A DNA stretch of 64,000 nt from Streptomyces sp. NBC_00443. GTDB lineage: Bacteria; Actinomycetota; Actinomycetes; Streptomycetales; Streptomycetaceae. Positions 18,949 to 28,042 of the stretch are shown piece after piece. The stretch is from the NCBI RefSeq assembly GCF_036014175.1, contig NZ_CP107917.1, forward strand, positions 9,238,001 through 9,302,000, read 5' to 3'. Positions within the stretch are counted from its first letter, which is position 1; every line of letters starts with the position of its first letter. The notes beneath the pieces are model-generated. The model made no database searches, was not told the origin of the DNA, and worked only from the letters and a program-made list of their open reading frames with translations. The position numbers and the translations under genes were made by a program.

Positions 18949-21537
18949 TCATCCCTGGCCGCGGCCCCGTTCCCGGCGTTCGCTCCGCTCCTGCAGTGTC
19001 CCGGCTGCCGCCTGGTCTGCCAGCCACACGGCGATCCGGGTGCGCGACCGCACCCCGAGCTTGTCGCGGATGTGGTCGAGATGGGCCTCGACGGTGCGAG
19101 GGGACAGCCCCAGCCGGACAGCGACCTGAGCATTCGTCAGGCCCTCCGCGACGAGCGTGGCGACCTGGATCTCCCGCTCGGTCAGCGGGCCGGTTTCCGC
19201 GCCGCGTCCCGGCCGCCCGCTCAGTGCCCGGGCCGAGCGCAGCGCATAGGCGACCAGCCGGTCCCCGGACAGGCCCTGCCCTGCGGCCTGAGCCGACTGC
19301 GCGGCCTCGGCGTCGAGTCCGCTGCGGGCCCGGGCGACCGCGGCGTCGACCCGCCGCTGCCACTCCGGGTCGGGCCGTACGCCGATCCGTCCGCGCACCT
19401 CTGCGGCGGCGGCCGCGAGCCGCAGCGCCCTACGCGGCTCACCGCGCTCGGCAGCCACGATGGCCAGGCCCTCGACGGGGTACATGGCGTGAAACGTATC
19501 CGGTGGAACAATCCGCAGCCCCTCGACGAAGGCCTCCTCGGCGGCCTCGTCGTCCCCGGCCGTGAGTGCCAGCACCCCGGCGGTGTGCACGGCCGCGCTG
19601 TGGTGGTGCGACGCGGCCTCGGTACGGAGCACCGGCAGGCACTGTGCCAGCAGCGCCCGCGCCTCGGTCACGGCCCCCACGTGCTGCAGCGCCCATGCGA
19701 GCCGGTGCCGGGACACCGCCGTGGCGAGGTCGTTGCCGAGACGCCGCGTGATGTCGAGGCAAGCCCGCTGCGCGACGACCGCGGCCGCGAAGCCCCGGCG
19801 GGCCAGCAAGGCCACGCACAAGGCGTCGAAGGCGTCCGCCAGCGCCGCCGGCCGGTCTTGCCCGTGCGCTGCGGCGACGGCCTCCTCGGCCAGCCGCAGC
19901 GTGTCCACCTGGTCCCCCTGTTTGTACGCGATACGGGCGGCCAGCGCGAGCGCGTCGCTCCGGTACGGCGCCGACGGCACCCTGCGCAGCGCGGCGTCCA
20001 GCATTCTGCGCGCGGCCGTGAGCTCGTCCAGTTCCCGGTGCACCCGGGCCAGTGCCACCGCCAGTCGCATGTGCCGGTCCCCGCCCTCGTCCTCGGTGCA
20101 CGCCACCGCGGCCGCGAGATTCTCCCGCTCGGCCACCAGCTCCCGGGTCACGAGGCCGACGGGTGGGCTGTCCACGGTGTCGTCCGTCAGCCCCGCCAGC
20201 CAGCACAGCGCGCGCTCGCGCACGAGTGCCAGCTCCCCGGACGAGGCGAGCCGGCCGAGCCCGTACATGCGGATTGCCCTCAACTGCCGGAAACGCGCGC
20301 TTCGTTCCTCACCCGGCACCCGTACCAGCAGTGACTTCTCCTCCAGGGAACACAGCAGTCGCAGCACGTCCCTGGCCGGGACACCGTCGCCCGCGCACAC
20401 CGCCAGCGCCCCGTCCAGGCCGAAGCCGCCCGCGAGGATCGACACCCGCCGAAGGACAGCCTGTTCGGCCGGATCCAGCAGCCGGTGACTCCACGCGATC
20501 GCCGCGCGCAGCTCCCGGTGGTGCGCCGGTCCGATCCGGCTGCCGTCGGTCAGCAGCGCGAGCTGGTTGTCCAGCCCGTCGAGGATCTGCCCGAGAGGCA
20601 GGCCCGCGACCCGGCGCGCCGCCAGCTCGATGGCGAGCGGCAGCCCGTCCAACCGACGGCAGATCCGCGTGACCTCGTCCACCGTGCACGCGGTGAGGTC
20701 GAAACCGGGCGCGGCCGCCCTGGCCCGCTCCACGAACAGCCGCACGGCGTCGGAGCCGATCACGTCGTCCACGCAGATGTGCGAGCGGTCCTGCGCACTG
20801 TTCTTGGCGGGCGCAGGCGGCAGCGACAGCTCGCCCACCCGGAAGACGACCTCGCCGGGCACCCGCAGGGCCTCACGGCTCGTGGCGAGGATGCGCAGCC
20901 GCGGACAACGGGTCAGCAGCAGCGCCACCAACTCGGCGCAGGGCTCAGCCAGGTGCTCGCAGTTGTCGAGCACGAGCAGCAGCCCCGGCACGCTCAGCGC
21001 CCGTACCAGCGCCTCCTCCTCGACGGGACCGTGCTGGTCACCGAAGCCGAGTGCGGTCGCGACGAACTGCTGCAGCAGCGCGGGGCGGCGCAGCGGGTCG
21101 AGCGCGACGAGCCGGGTGAGCTCCTGCCGCCCGGTTGACTGCCCACCGGCCAGATGCAGCGCGAGCCGGGATTTGCCCACACCGCCTGGCCCGACCAGGG
21201 TCAGCAGCCGTGTTGAGCGCAGCAGCCCGCGCAGCCGCGTCAACTCGGCCGCTCGGCCTATGAACCGGTCGAGCGGCAGGGGCAACGCGCCCCCGGGCGG
21301 CGGGCCGAGGCGTTCGTCCGTCGCCGCGCGGGTCCCGCCGGGGACGGTGGCGTGCACGACCGGCGGCTGCCGTGCCTCCAAGGTTGCAGCGGCACGGTTG
21401 CGGAAGGCGCGTTGGCGGCAGGCGTTGGAGCAGTACTTGGCGGGCCGGCCGCCCTTCCCGGTGCCCCGTTCCCCGTCCCGGCGCGGGGCGGCCACCGGGC
21501 CACCGCACGCCTCGCAGGTCCGCTTCGTCGACGCCAC
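18949..21537 (-). CDS. LuxR-family STAND transcriptional regulator with CxxC N-terminus
   Basis: About 862 residues from GTG at 21537, with GAGG upstream; a TTG 33 bases earlier is possible. Residues 1-45 carry CEACGG and YCSNACRQRAFRNR, a zinc-finger-like CxxC...CxxxC pair. An NTPase follows with P-loop VGPGGVGKSRLALHLAG, Walker B LLLVLDNCEHL and a TSRE motif, then TPR-like helices. The C-terminus is a LuxR-type HTH (LTEREIQVATLVAEGLTNAQ, LSPRTVEAHLDHIRDKLGV). By family it is an ATP-dependent activator. Its target could be the dioxygenase/propeller pair 208 bases downstream on the same strand, but that is inference. Confidence 0.85.
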   Translation of the reverse strand: MASTKRTCEACGGPVAAPRRDGERGTGKGGRPAKYCSNACRQRAFRNRAAATLEARQPPVVHATVPGGTRAATDERLGPPPGGALPLPLDRFIGRAAELTRLRGLLRSTRLLTLVGPGGVGKSRLALHLAGGQSTGRQELTRLVALDPLRRPALLQQFVATALGFGDQHGPVEEEALVRALSVPGLLLVLDNCEHLAEPCAELVALLLTRCPRLRILATSREALRVPGEVVFRVGELSLPPAPAKNSAQDRSHICVDDVIGSDAVRLFVERARAAAPGFDLTACTVDEVTRICRRLDGLPLAIELAARRVAGLPLGQILDGLDNQLALLTDGSRIGPAHHRELRAAIAWSHRLLDPAEQAVLRRVSILAGGFGLDGALAVCAGDGVPARDVLRLLCSLEEKSLLVRVPGEERSARFRQLRAIRMYGLGRLASSGELALVRERALCWLAGLTDDTVDSPPVGLVTRELVAERENLAAAVACTEDEGGDRHMRLAVALARVHRELDELTAARRMLDAALRRVPSAPYRSDALALAARIAYKQGDQVDTLRLAEEAVAAAHGQDRPAALADAFDALCVALLARRGFAAAVVAQRACLDITRRLGNDLATAVSRHRLAWALQHVGAVTEARALLAQCLPVLRTEAASHHHSAAVHTAGVLALTAGDDEAAEEAFVEGLRIVPPDTFHAMYPVEGLAIVAAERGEPRRALRLAAAAAEVRGRIGVRPDPEWQRRVDAAVARARSGLDAEAAQSAQAAGQGLSGDRLVAYALRSARALSGRPGRGAETGPLTEREIQVATLVAEGLTNAQVAVRLGLSPRTVEAHLDHIRDKLGVRSRTRIAVWLADQAAAGTLQERSERRERGRGQG

Positions 21538-21714
21538 TGCGGGATCCTCGTGTGTAGGGGCCCGGGGCAAGGCCGGTTCCGGGCGCGGTGGGACCGCGTA
21601 CCGATCAGTACGAGCCTTGAGAACAGCTCACCCTAGTGCCCGTTCTTTCGAGTCAGCCATGTGCTTGTCGGCCGAACGGGAACGGGGCCTGACCATCCTC
21701 AGGTTGACAAGCGG

Positions 21715-22400
21715 TCAGTCCGGGATGATGCGATCGATCAGCGTCTGCAGATAAAGCCCGCGTTGGGCGTCGAGTTCGGCCGGCGTGTTTGTGCGGACGG
21801 CGGTGGCGAAGTCGCGGCGCAGGTTGGGCCAGCACTCCTCATGGTTGATGTCGGCGGTGTCGTAGATCAACGGCTCGGTGGCTCCGAAGAGTTCGACGCG
21901 GGTCAGGACGCGCGGCACGGCGACGGTGCCCGACAGGGATGCCTGGCTGACGGCACCGTTTTCGTGTTGGCAGGTGAGTTCGATCCTGTGGCGGGGGTCG
22001 CCGGTGCTGCGGATGTGGGTGATCGGGCCGATGGCGGCGTCCAGCAGGTCGAGCAGATGCGGTCCCAGGTCGAGCAGTGCGCCGTGTTCGAGGCGCCAGC
22101 CCGTTGCGAAGTCGCCGCTGAGGAAGGCGCCATGGAGGTAGCAGGAGCGGGCGCCGGTCACGTTGTGGGTGCGGGCTGTCGCCAGGAAGGCGCGGGTGGT
22201 GGGGTGGTAGCGCTTGGTGAGGACCAGCTGGGTGATCACGCCCGTCTCGGCGATGGTGTCGGCGAGACGGCGGGCTGCCGGCAGACCGGGGCCGAGTGGC
22301 TTTTCCAGCAGCAGCGCCTTGCCGCGTTTGGCGGCGAGGGTGCGAGGTCGGCCTGGACGGCGGGCGGGACGGCGAAGGCGACGGCCTCGCAGCGGTCGCC
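21715..22400 (-). pseudogene. Gfo/Idh/MocA-family oxidoreductase, 5' part missing
   Basis: The C-terminal two thirds of an NAD(P)-dependent sugar or inositol dehydrogenase-type oxidoreductase: AVAFAVPPAVQADL, KRGKALLLEKPLGPGL, RYHPTTRAFLA, HGALLDLGPHLLDLL. The N-terminal nucleotide-binding strand and GxGxxG are absent; the reading begins abruptly at about 22400, where a debranching fragment starts in the opposite direction. A one-base frame break lies near 22340. The 3' end at 21715 looks intact. Confidence 0.7.
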
Positions 22401-23609
22401 TCGACGACCTCGACCTGCTGACGATTCCGGCCACCGGCGTGGACGGCGAGGACGTGTACGTGCCCGCTGCCGGGATCCCGTGGTTTCTGACCCTCTTCGG
22501 CCGGGATTCCCTGCTGACGTCGTACTTCCTGCTGCCGTACCGCCCCGGCACCGCGGCCGCCACCCTGAGCGCACTCGCCGCCACCCAGGGCACGCGCCAC
22601 GACCCCACCAGCGGTGAACAGCCCGGACGCATAGTCCACGAAACCCGGTACGGCGAACTCGCCCACTTCCGCCAGGTCCCCTACGGCCGCTACTACGGCA
22701 CCGTCGATGCCACCCCGTTGTTCCTGACCCTGCTCCACGCCCACCACGAGACCACCGGTGACCGCACGCCGGCCGCACGGCTGGAGCAGCACGCCCGCAA
22801 GGCCGTCGACTGGATGTTCACCGACGGCGGGCTGAACGACCACGGCTACCTCGTCTACACGCCCGACCCCAATGGTCTGCTCAACCAGAACTGGAAGGAC
22901 TCCGAGGGGCGCGATCTGCTTCGCTGACGGTACCCAGGCCGCAGGCCCGATCGCCGTGTGTGAAGCCCAGGGCTACGCCTACGACGTCTGGTGCGCACCG
23001 CCCAGCTGGCGCGGCACATCTGGAACGACGAGTCCTACGCACAGCACCTCGAGGAAACGGCACACCAGTTGCGCCGCCGCTTCCTCACGGACTTCTGGAT
23101 GCCGCAGGCTGCCGCAGGCCGACGCCCTCGACGGCACCGGCCGTCAGGTGGACGCCCTGGCCTCGGACGCGGGCCATCTGCTGTGGTCCGGGATCCTCGA
23201 CGAGGAACAGGCCCGGCGCGTGGGGCGGCGCCTGGTGGCACCGGAATTCTTCTCCGGCTGGGCAATCCGCACCCTGGCCGCAGGACAGAAGCCCTACCAT
23301 CCCCTGTCCTACCACCGCGGCAGCGCCTGGCCGCATGACAACACGGTCATCGCCCTGGGCCTGGCACGCTATGGCCTCGCCGACGAACTCGCGACCCTCA
23401 CGGAAGGCTTGGTGGCGGCGGCCGCCCACCATGGCCACCGCCTGCCCGAGGTTCTTGCAGGCTACGACCGCTCGGCCACGCTCCAGCCGGTCCCGTACCC
23501 CCACTCGTGCTCACCCCAGGCCTGGGCGGCGGCGACACCACTCGCTCTGCGCACGGCGCGCCAGACCGTCCGAGGAACTCATGGCAGGTCGAGTGCGCAG
23601 CGGCCGTGA
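22400..23609 (+). pseudogene. Second glycogen debranching enzyme fragment
   Basis: The C-terminal half of an amylo-alpha-1,6-glucosidase-like enzyme: PAAGIPWFLTLFGRDSLLTS, SGEQPGRIVHETRYGEL, YGRYYGTVDATPLFLTLLHA, NQNWKDSEG, YHPLSYHRGSAWPHDN, SCSPQAWAAATPLAL. The N-terminal domain is missing at the head-to-head junction near 22400. Frame breaks near 22910 and 22992 fit one missing G each. A third, near 23099-23118, is a 10-bp tandem duplication (TGCCGCAGGC twice) and looks genuine. It is a paralog of, not a copy of, the fragment at 4331-5463. Confidence 0.75.
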
Positions 23610-23686
23610 AGGCGGCACCGGAACCCCGGGTGCGGCTCGGACAGGAGGGACGCATCGCATCCCGTCCCGGCTTCCGTCCGGGGGTA

Positions 23687-23704
23687 CCCGGGGGCACCCC
23701 CGGG
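23687..23704 (-). terminator. Hairpin downstream of the 23727 gene
   Basis: CCCGGGGG and CCCCCGGG are separated by CA, forming a very GC-rich hairpin 22 bases beyond the stop codon of the minus-strand gene ending at 23727. Confidence 0.5.
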
Positions 23705-23726
23705 CCTGCTTCTGCCGCTGAACCGG

Positions 23727-24272
23727 TCAGGTGACCAGCAGGCGGTTGAAGAAGGAACGGTAATGGCGCAGGGCCTGGCGCAGGTCCTCCGTGTTCGCTT
23801 GTTCGCCGCGGTTCCACTGTCCTTCCAGCTCTTGTTTGTGGTCGGCGAACGTGGTGGCCAGCTGCTGCATCACGTCAGCGACGAGTGCGTCGGCCGTGTG
23901 TACGGCGTCTCGGGGGTCGTCCACGAACTTGCTCTGCACGTCCTGCCAGCGTGTCCGGAAGGCTTCCTCGTCCTCAGGGGTGAGGATCTGGGGAGCCTCG
24001 TCCTCGGAGCGGGAGCCCTGGTCACCGGCCTGACGCTCAGCCCCGCGTTCGGCTCCCACACCCACTGCCTCGTCCTGAGTGCGTTCGTCGGCTGCCGCGA
24101 CCTCGTCTCGGGGCGGCTTGCTCGGCCTGGCCGTGCTTTCGCCAGGGAAGGTCGGCACGGCGGTCGGCGCGGTCGCCTCGTCCTGCTGCCGGGACCCGTC
24201 GCGAGGGCGGGCCAGATCGTCGGTGGACAGACCGCTCGCCGCGGCGGTGTCCGGTACGTCCTTGCGTTGCAT
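23727..24272 (-). CDS. Hypothetical soluble paralog of the 24337 protein
   Basis: A 181-residue protein from ATG at 24272, preceded by GAGGAGAA. The first 95 residues are charged and low in complexity. The last 85 form a helical domain (FRTRWQDVQSKFVDDPRDAV, HTADALVADVMQQLATTF, LRQALRHYRSFFNRLL). The same domain occurs in the upstream neighbour (WTSVQDEFVDRPEDAVHDAD). It has no signal peptide or membrane segment. The pair is a familiar arrangement in Streptomyces, with no function known to me. Confidence 0.7.
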   Translation of the reverse strand: MQRKDVPDTAAASGLSTDDLARPRDGSRQQDEATAPTAVPTFPGESTARPSKPPRDEVAAADERTQDEAVGVGAERGAERQAGDQGSRSEDEAPQILTPEDEEAFRTRWQDVQSKFVDDPRDAVHTADALVADVMQQLATTFADHKQELEGQWNRGEQANTEDLRQALRHYRSFFNRLLVT

Positions 24273-24336
24273 TTCTCCTCCGCTCCCGGAAGGCCTGGCT
24301 TCCCCGGGTCGGGCGGCGGGCTGGTCGCTGTGCCGT

Positions 24337-24897
24337 TCAGGCCGGCGCAGTGCGGCGGGGTTCGCCGCCGTCGGCGAGCAGCTCGTCGAACAGGGCCCGG
24401 TAGTGCACCATGGCACCCCGCAATTGTTCGGTGGTCGCCTCGTGCCGGGTGCTGAGCGCGTCGACATCGTGGGCGGCCCGGTAGTGCTCGAGTGTGCGGC
24501 TGTGCTGGACCGAGAGATCCCTGAGCTGTTGCTCGAAGTCCTGGGTCGGGTAGCCGCGCTCATGCATCAAGGAGGTCACCAGGCGGTCGGCGTCGTGTAC
24601 GGCGTCCTCCGGTCGGTCCACGAACTCGTCCTGCACGCTGGTCCAGTCCCGGGTGTATCGATCCCTGGTGGTGCTGTCCAGTGGCTTGATGTCAAGCGAG
24701 TCATGGCGCTTTTCACGGGCCCTGAGCTCACGCTCACCGGCCACGCGGCTGTCGGCACCCTCCACCGTGCGCTCGTACTCCGGGCCGAAGCGCTCGCGCA
24801 GCTTGCGGCGGCGCATGATCAGCGTTGCTGCCGCGGCCACCACAACGATGACCACCGCGATGGGAATGATGATCGCCAGAAGTGTTCCTGTTGACAT
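24337..24897 (-). CDS. Membrane-anchored hypothetical protein
   Basis: A 186-residue protein from ATG at 24897 (MSTGTLLAIIIPIAVVIVVV). The N-terminal hydrophobic helix is followed by RRRK, predicting an inside C-terminal tail. The cytoplasmic part holds the same FVDxPxDAVxxADxLV helical domain as the gene 64 bases downstream, which suggests duplication and possible hetero-oligomerisation. An earlier in-frame ATG at 24954 would add a poor leader without a clear ribosome-binding site. Confidence 0.75.
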   Translation of the reverse strand: MSTGTLLAIIIPIAVVIVVVAAAATLIMRRRKLRERFGPEYERTVEGADSRVAGERELRAREKRHDSLDIKPLDSTTRDRYTRDWTSVQDEFVDRPEDAVHDADRLVTSLMHERGYPTQDFEQQLRDLSVQHSRTLEHYRAAHDVDALSTRHEATTEQLRGAMVHYRALFDELLADGGEPRRTAPA

Positions 24898-25260
24898 GGG
24901 GCAGGCCCCCTCACATGCAGCCTTTGCAACCCTTTTTATGCCGAATTTCCCCATCTTTGTCTTTCAAACGGGAATCGCGGACGAACCGCCGGGCGAGCCA
25001 GGCCCATCCACCAAGGCAGACCGGCGGATCATGGATGCGGCTTGGGCAGCCGACCCGAGTCGCCGTCCGTCACACGTGACGCTCAACCGCGTTGAAACAA
25101 CCCGCGCTCGGCCGCAAGCGGGCGGGCTCCGGTGCGTAGGCCACTCGAGTGGTGACGGGCAGCCGAGCGCGGTAGCTTCAAGAAGGCTCTGCCCGCTGTC
25201 GCACAGCTCCTCGACCCGCGGGGTCTGTGGCCGCTCTGCCCCCGTGCCGGGGAGGTCTCC
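24898..25260. other. Intergenic, nothing recognised
   Basis: The promoter region between the divergent membrane protein and the short-chain-dehydrogenase fragment. GGGGAGG at about 25249-25255 is the ribosome-binding site of the latter. No gene was seen. Confidence 0.35.
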
Positions 25261-25680
25261 ATGAAACGCTCCGCCGTGTTCGTCGCGGGCGCCCACCGAG
25301 GACTCGGAGAGCGGTTCGCGAGGGCCCTCTCGGAAGCCGGAGCGGTCAAGGTCCACGCCGGAGCCCGCGACACTGCGACGGTCGCGGTACCGGGAGCTGT
25401 CCGGGCCGCCGGATCCACCACCCGCGCCCGCGTTCTCACGGGCGCTCTGGACGCATTCCGGCCAGACCTCGAGACCCCTGTGGTCCGAATGCCGGCGATG
25501 AGCAGAGGATCGGACTCGCAACGGCGCGTCCACTGCGGGTCCGTGCAGGCCGCCGAGCCGGCATGGCCGGGCGCAACTTGGAGCGGCTGGAGCGGGCGGC
25601 GTCCGAAGTCCGGACTGCGAGGACCGTGACCGTCGATGCCGCTGACACCGCCCGCCTCCCGAGTCCGGGACGCGGCAACG
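25261..25680 (+). pseudogene. Short-chain dehydrogenase (SDR) remnants
   Basis: ATG at 25261 has a good ribosome-binding site (GGGGAGG). It begins RSAVFVAGAHRGLGERFARA, followed by LSEAGAVKVHAGARDTATV. This is the dinucleotide-binding strand and GxxxGxG of an SDR. Resemblance ends after about 45 residues. A second piece in another frame near 25562-25660 (AGRNLERLERAASEVRTART) also looks like the region after strand 2 of an SDR-type or saccharopine-dehydrogenase-type fold. No catalytic YxxxK is seen. The region is degenerate. Confidence 0.5.
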
Positions 25681-25913
25681 CTGTTGCGCAGCGGGCGGCA
25701 CCGGCGGTCGCCGCCCTGGCGTCGACAGAACCGTCATCGGGTCGGTCCGGACGACGACGCCGCCGCTCTGGCCGTACCCACATGTGCCATGAGGCGCTGC
25801 CGACGGCAGCCACGTACGACGTAGGTGGCGGCGGTCAGCAGTTGCCGTCCCCTGATGCCACGGCGGCCTCCCGAGACGCAGCCGTAAGCAGACCCTCCGA
25901 GAGAGGCTCCACC

Positions 25914-26357
25914 ATGGATATGAAACTCGAAGTCCTAGTGATACCGGTGGCCGACACAGACCGGTCGAAGGGCTTCTACGAAGGACTGGGGTGGCGGCTG
26001 GACGCCGACTTCACCGCCGATGACGGCCTTCGCGTCGTGCAGCTGACGCCACCCGGTTCCGCATGCTCGGTGATCTTCGGTGATGGAGTCGGCGCGGCCG
26101 CCCCGGGATCCGCCGAGGGCCTCCACCTCGTCGTCTCGGACATCGAGGCGGCGCGCGCGGAGTTGGCCCGCAGCGGGGCGGACGTCAGTGAGGTCTTCCA
26201 CGACTCCGGTGGAGTGTTCCATCACGCGGGGACGAAGGGCCGTGTTTCCGGCCCGGATCCCGAGCGACGCAGTTACGCCTCCCTCGTCTCGTTCAGCGAC
26301 CCGGACGGCAACGGCTGGACCGTGCAAGAGATCACCGAACGGCTTCCGGGCCGCTGA
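25914..26357 (+). CDS. VOC-superfamily (glyoxalase-like) protein
   Basis: A 147-residue protein from ATG at 25914, with GAGAGG upstream. It shows the paired beta-alpha-beta-beta-beta pattern of vicinal-oxygen-chelate proteins: EVLVIPVADTDRSKGFYEGL in the first half and HLVVSDIEAARAEL plus VSFSDPDGNGWTVQEITERL at the end. Whether it is a dioxygenase, isomerase or resistance protein cannot be told. It lies 146 bases upstream of the flavoprotein gene. Confidence 0.85.
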   Translation: MDMKLEVLVIPVADTDRSKGFYEGLGWRLDADFTADDGLRVVQLTPPGSACSVIFGDGVGAAAPGSAEGLHLVVSDIEAARAELARSGADVSEVFHDSGGVFHHAGTKGRVSGPDPERRSYASLVSFSDPDGNGWTVQEITERLPGR

Positions 26358-26503
26358 GGCCGACTCGTCAAAGACGACGGCGACGCCAAGACGGTCGGCC
26401 TTGCAGGGAGGGCCGCAGGCGAAGGGATGTGTCCCCATCGGCATGCTGCGGCACCTCGCTCTCCCGGATTCGCGAGCAGGCCCCAACCATGGAGGGAACA
26501 GGC

Positions 26504-27958
26504 ATGGACAGCACTTCCCGCGTCTACGACATGGTGGTTCTCGGTGCAGGTCCCACGGGAGAGAACCTCGCCGACCGCACCCGTGCCGCCGGGCTCACCA
26601 CGGTGATCGTGGAGAACGAGTTGCTCGGTGGAGAATGCTCGTTCTGGGCATGTGAACCGAGCAAGGCCCTGCTGCGCCCCGTGGTTGCGCGCGCCGACGC
26701 CCGCCGGGTCCCGGGGCTCAGGCGAGCGGTCGAGGGCCCGCTGGACGTGCCCGCGGTCTTCGCCCACCGCGACAAGATGGCCGCCCACTGGCAGGACGAC
26801 GACCAGGTCGACTGGCTCAACGCGGTGTCAGTGGACCTGGTGCGCGGCCACGGCCGACTCAACGGCCCGCGGCAGGTCGTCGTGGACACCGCGGACGGCG
26901 AGACCGTACGTCTGACCGCCCGGCATGCCGTCGGCGTGTGCACCGGGACGGTCACCGCTTTCCCCCCTCTGCCGGGGCTGGAGCAGGTTCGACCCTGGAC
27001 GAACCGTGACGCGACTGCCGCCCGGCACGTACCGGACCGGCTGGCCGTGGTGGGAGGGGGAGTGGTGGCCGTCGAGATGGCCACGGTGTGGCAGGCACTC
27101 GGCTCCCAAGTGACCATGCTGGTCCGCGGGGACCAGGGACTGCTCAACCGGATGGAGCCGTTCGCCGGCGAGCTGGTGGCCGACGCCCTACGCACTGCCG
27201 GAGCCGACCTGCGCTTCGGCACGACGGTGACCGGGGTCTCACGGGAGGACGGTGCAGGAAGTCCCGTGCGTATCACCCTGAATGACGAGGACACGCTGGT
27301 CGCCGACGAGATCCTGATCGCAACCGGTCGCGCGCCGCACACCGCGGACATCGGCCTGGAGACCGTCGGCCTGACCTCCGGCGAGTGGTTGACCGTGGAC
27401 GACTCGTACCGGGTGACGGACATCGCCGACGGGTGGCTCTACGCCGTCGGTGACGTCAATCACCGTGCCCTGATGACGCATCAGGGCAAGTACCAGGCGC
27501 GGATCGCGGGCGGCGTCATCGGAGCGCGCGCCAACGGTGAGCTGCTCGACGACAGCAGGTGGGGCAGACACGCTTCCACGGCCGACAGCGCCGCTGTGCC
27601 GCAAGTGGTCTTCTCCGAACCCGAGGTCACCAGTGTGGGGCTGACAACGATGGAAGCGGAGCGTACCGGGCGCCGGGTCGACGTCGTGGACTACGACATC
27701 GGCCGGGTCGCGGGCGCGGCCCAGTACGCCGACGGCTACCGAGGCAGGGCACGTGTGCTGATCGACGTCGATCGCGGCACGGTCGCCGGTGCAACCTTCG
27801 TCGGTCCCGGGACCCAGGAACTCCTGTACTCGGCGACCGTTGTGATCACCAGTGAGACGCCGATGGAACGGCTGTGGCATGCCGTCCCCGCCTTCCCGAC
27901 GATCAGTGAGGTCTGGCTGCGCATCCTCGAGACCTACCGGGATCGCACCGGCAGGTGA
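26504..27958 (+). CDS. Class I pyridine nucleotide-disulfide oxidoreductase
   Basis: A 484-residue protein from ATG at 26504 (GGAGGGAACAGG upstream). It has FAD-binding MVVLGAGPTGENLADR, a redox disulfide in GGECSFWACEPSKALL (CxxxxC as in lipoamide dehydrogenase and mercuric reductase), NAD(P)-binding LAVVGGGVVAVEMATVW, second FAD motif LYAVGDVNH, and a dimerisation domain from about residue 350. The C-terminal HxxxxE active-site segment is atypical (AVPAFPTISEVW), with no clear HAHPTxxE. It may therefore reduce small disulfides or quinones rather than lipoyl proteins. It has no lipoyl-enzyme neighbours. Confidence 0.88.
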   Translation: MDSTSRVYDMVVLGAGPTGENLADRTRAAGLTTVIVENELLGGECSFWACEPSKALLRPVVARADARRVPGLRRAVEGPLDVPAVFAHRDKMAAHWQDDDQVDWLNAVSVDLVRGHGRLNGPRQVVVDTADGETVRLTARHAVGVCTGTVTAFPPLPGLEQVRPWTNRDATAARHVPDRLAVVGGGVVAVEMATVWQALGSQVTMLVRGDQGLLNRMEPFAGELVADALRTAGADLRFGTTVTGVSREDGAGSPVRITLNDEDTLVADEILIATGRAPHTADIGLETVGLTSGEWLTVDDSYRVTDIADGWLYAVGDVNHRALMTHQGKYQARIAGGVIGARANGELLDDSRWGRHASTADSAAVPQVVFSEPEVTSVGLTTMEAERTGRRVDVVDYDIGRVAGAAQYADGYRGRARVLIDVDRGTVAGATFVGPGTQELLYSATVVITSETPMERLWHAVPAFPTISEVWLRILETYRDRTGR

Positions 27959-27979
27959 CCTGATTCCTTCCACACGACC

Positions 27980-28030
27980 ATGGGCCGTGGCGACGCCGGG
28001 AGACGTCCGGCTTGCCGGGAAACGGCCCAT
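27980..28030. terminator. Possible bidirectional terminator
   Basis: This lies between two convergent genes. ATGGGCCGT (27980-27988) pairs with ACGGCCCAT (28022-28030), and an inner GCCGG...CCGGC pair lies in the loop. The large outer loop lowers confidence. Confidence 0.4.
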
Positions 28031-28042
28031 CGGTCGCGCCGG

